Source: Adiantum capillus-veneris (taxonomy: Eukaryota > Streptophyta > Polypodiopsida > Polypodiales > Pteridaceae). Taken from it: a stretch of 64,000 bases of DNA. Where the stretch lies: the NCBI GenBank assembly GCA_014529385.2, contig CM043969.1:20984946-21048945 (forward strand). The letters are read 5' to 3'. Both the position numbers and the translations under genes were made by a program. Below the pieces are notes generated by a model that had not been told where the DNA came from, did not search any database, and saw only the letters and a list, made by a program, of their open reading frames with translations. Below, piece by piece: positions 62,521 to 64,000 of this stretch. Position 1 is the first letter of the stretch, and every line of letters starts with the position of its first letter.

Positions 62521-64000
62521 AGCCTCTTCAATGCACTTTCTCTTACACCATACAACCACACTAAGGCATAAATCAAGTAGCTCATTCAAAGATAGTACTC
62601 TCACAGACTTTTTGGCAGGCTCCTTCTTTATAGGGTTGACCACATACTTCCATTGTCTCTTTAACTTAGGACACATCTCCATGAGTTTCCCAAAGGTAAC
62701 ATCAGCCTTTATACTCACCCAACCATCCCTTAAAGTATAATTTGATTTCTCTTCTCCCAAAGGAAAATGGGATGCATTGTAATGTTGCTTGGGTTTCTCT
62801 TCTTCTTATTTTTACCTATTTTAACCTATTTTCCTCTTTTATGGATGGGACTTGCATCACTCATGTCATGATCTCTTGTAATCCTCTTACCTACAAGCAT
62901 GACCATAGCTCGTGAATCATCCTCGTTCTTCTTCAAATAGATTATGTTTACCACCTTTGTCATGCCCTTGTCTTTAGCTGTCAAACCACTTGATCATGTT
63001 TCCCCTTTGATCTCAATACCATAATCTTGATCTCGAGAAGGAATCCGTGAAGAAAGAGGAAACATATCACCACCCATTCTCTTTGGTTTGTCACATTGAG
63101 GGTTCTTATGACCCCATTCACCACAATTTTAGCATTGAAACATATCCTATCTTCCACCCATGCCTCTTCCTCTACTCATTTTTGCAAACCCCTCATTTCT
63201 TCCATAGCCATGACATAGCTTTGATCTCTTCCACCTCCCATTATATGTACATTGATATTCTCCATAAGACCTACCACCTCTTGCATCTCCTTGTGAAAAG
63301 CATTCACATCTTGAGAAGCTTGATGATCATGACTTGCCTCCTTGCTGACATGAGGACCCTTGGTTGCTCTACAGCTTTCACTTCAACATTTGGCTCAACA
63401 TTCACTCCAAGTTGACTAAAATACTCTACCTTCCATACTTAATTCTTTGCATTTTTAATTGCCTCTTTAAAGACCTTTCGCTCCTTGAGCTCCACCTTCA
63501 AGTGTAGGCCTCTTCTCAAGATTGCAAGAAACTTGTCCTTCTTTAACATGGCTGGAGGAATTTCAGCCCCCAACAAGGATATACACCACTTTTCCCATAA
63601 TGCATTGAATGCCTTCACAAAGTCTTCTATGATCTGGCATTCACCGCGTATTAAGATTTGAATAGACTTCCATACCTTTTGTGGATCTTTCACATGTTAA
63701 AAATGTGTAAGAAAATCATATCTTACCATTTCATAGATCATAACTTGAGGAGGTAAGGCTGATTGCATCTTCTTTTCTTAGTCTTCCAACCACTCTCTAG
63801 CATCTCCCTTCAAACAAAAGTAGACGATTTATAGCACGAACACTAGGTCGTGCTTGTCAGCAAGAAGGTAAACAAACTCTATTTGCTCAATGAGAGCTTT
63901 CGCACTTCATTTTTCTTTCCATGAAACTCTAGAAAAAAAAAATCATGGCTCCTAAAACTTGTAAACTAAAGGTTACTTGAAGCAATTCCTCATGGTGGGC
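62521..64000 (-). pseudogene. Element I gag (partial at window edge)
   Basis: Open pieces 62760-62500 (SIKADVTFGKLMEMCPKLKR) and 63693-63439 (KKDKFLAILRRGLHLKVELK). The knuckle reads C-stop-NCGEWGHKNPQC with TAA at 63129-63131. The second piece preserves the codons that element B lost in its gag deletion. Confidence 0.8.

Larger units (their letters stand above)
57936..64000 (-). mobile_element. Element I: strongly decayed Tat-like Ty3/gypsy, continuing beyond the window
   Basis: The order on the minus strand matches B: gag (62520-64000), protease, RT, RNase H, aRNH, integrase (to 57936). Frames are broken every 100-250 bp by stops and indels. Split by the TTAA-flanked insertion 58146-59483. 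The integrase C-terminal third is missing at the left edge. Its 5' LTR lies outside the window. Older than B and E. Confidence 0.87.

Overview
This window reads as plant nuclear DNA made almost entirely of transposable elements, most of them nested or truncated. The evidence for a plant is: Ty3/gypsy chromoviruses with a tRNA-iMet-type primer site, Tat-like gypsy elements with two RNase H domains, an En/Spm (CACTA) transposon with GT-AG introns of 80-100 bp, a fragment of a plant-type heavy-metal-associated (HMA) domain gene, long CT/GA microsatellites and about 40% GC. I found no intact ordinary host gene and no RNA gene. I cannot name the species. The mix, including a SWIM-finger transposase-like pseudogene, would suit a large repeat-rich genome such as that of a seed-free plant, but this is a weak inference.

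Layout. 1-1308: microsatellite-rich sequence with no recognised gene. 1309-21154: element A, a plus-strand LTR element with gag and protease remains but no reverse transcriptase or integrase. Its long leader carries eight copies of a 20-bp palindrome at intervals of about 285 bp. Its 5' LTR is split by element B (1730-10400), a minus-strand Tat-like gypsy element with two 1141-bp LTRs and a 4-bp target duplication. 21192-28936: element C, a chromovirus whose reverse transcriptase has been deleted. 28937-36395: element D, the youngest and best preserved chromovirus, with one gag-pol frame broken by only two stop codons. Its 5' LTR is cut at 36395, where it meets the truncated integrase of element E. 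E (36396 to about 43700, minus strand) is a second Tat-like element.

44375-47641: pseudogene of a transposase-like protein with a SWIM zinc finger. 47750-50916: element F, a chromovirus relic with an internal deletion. 50917-51211: Ty1/copia gag scrap. 51212-57935: Tat-like leader and LTR, split by CACTA element H (52290-57461, TSD AAT), which carries two spliced genes and a captured HMA fragment. 57936-64000: strongly decayed Tat-like element I, split in its integrase by a 1338-bp non-autonomous element with TTAA duplications (58146-59483).

The strongest candidate for something undescribed is a family of 72-codon ORFs in the gag leader of the Tat-like elements: one in B, two in tandem in E, and a decayed one at 51212. 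They align without gaps, apart from a short variable N-terminus, and differ mostly by conservative residues, so they look like a real small protein that I cannot assign to a family. Also notable are the palindrome array of A, the matched 29-bp hairpins near both ends of H, and the TTAA-flanked element.
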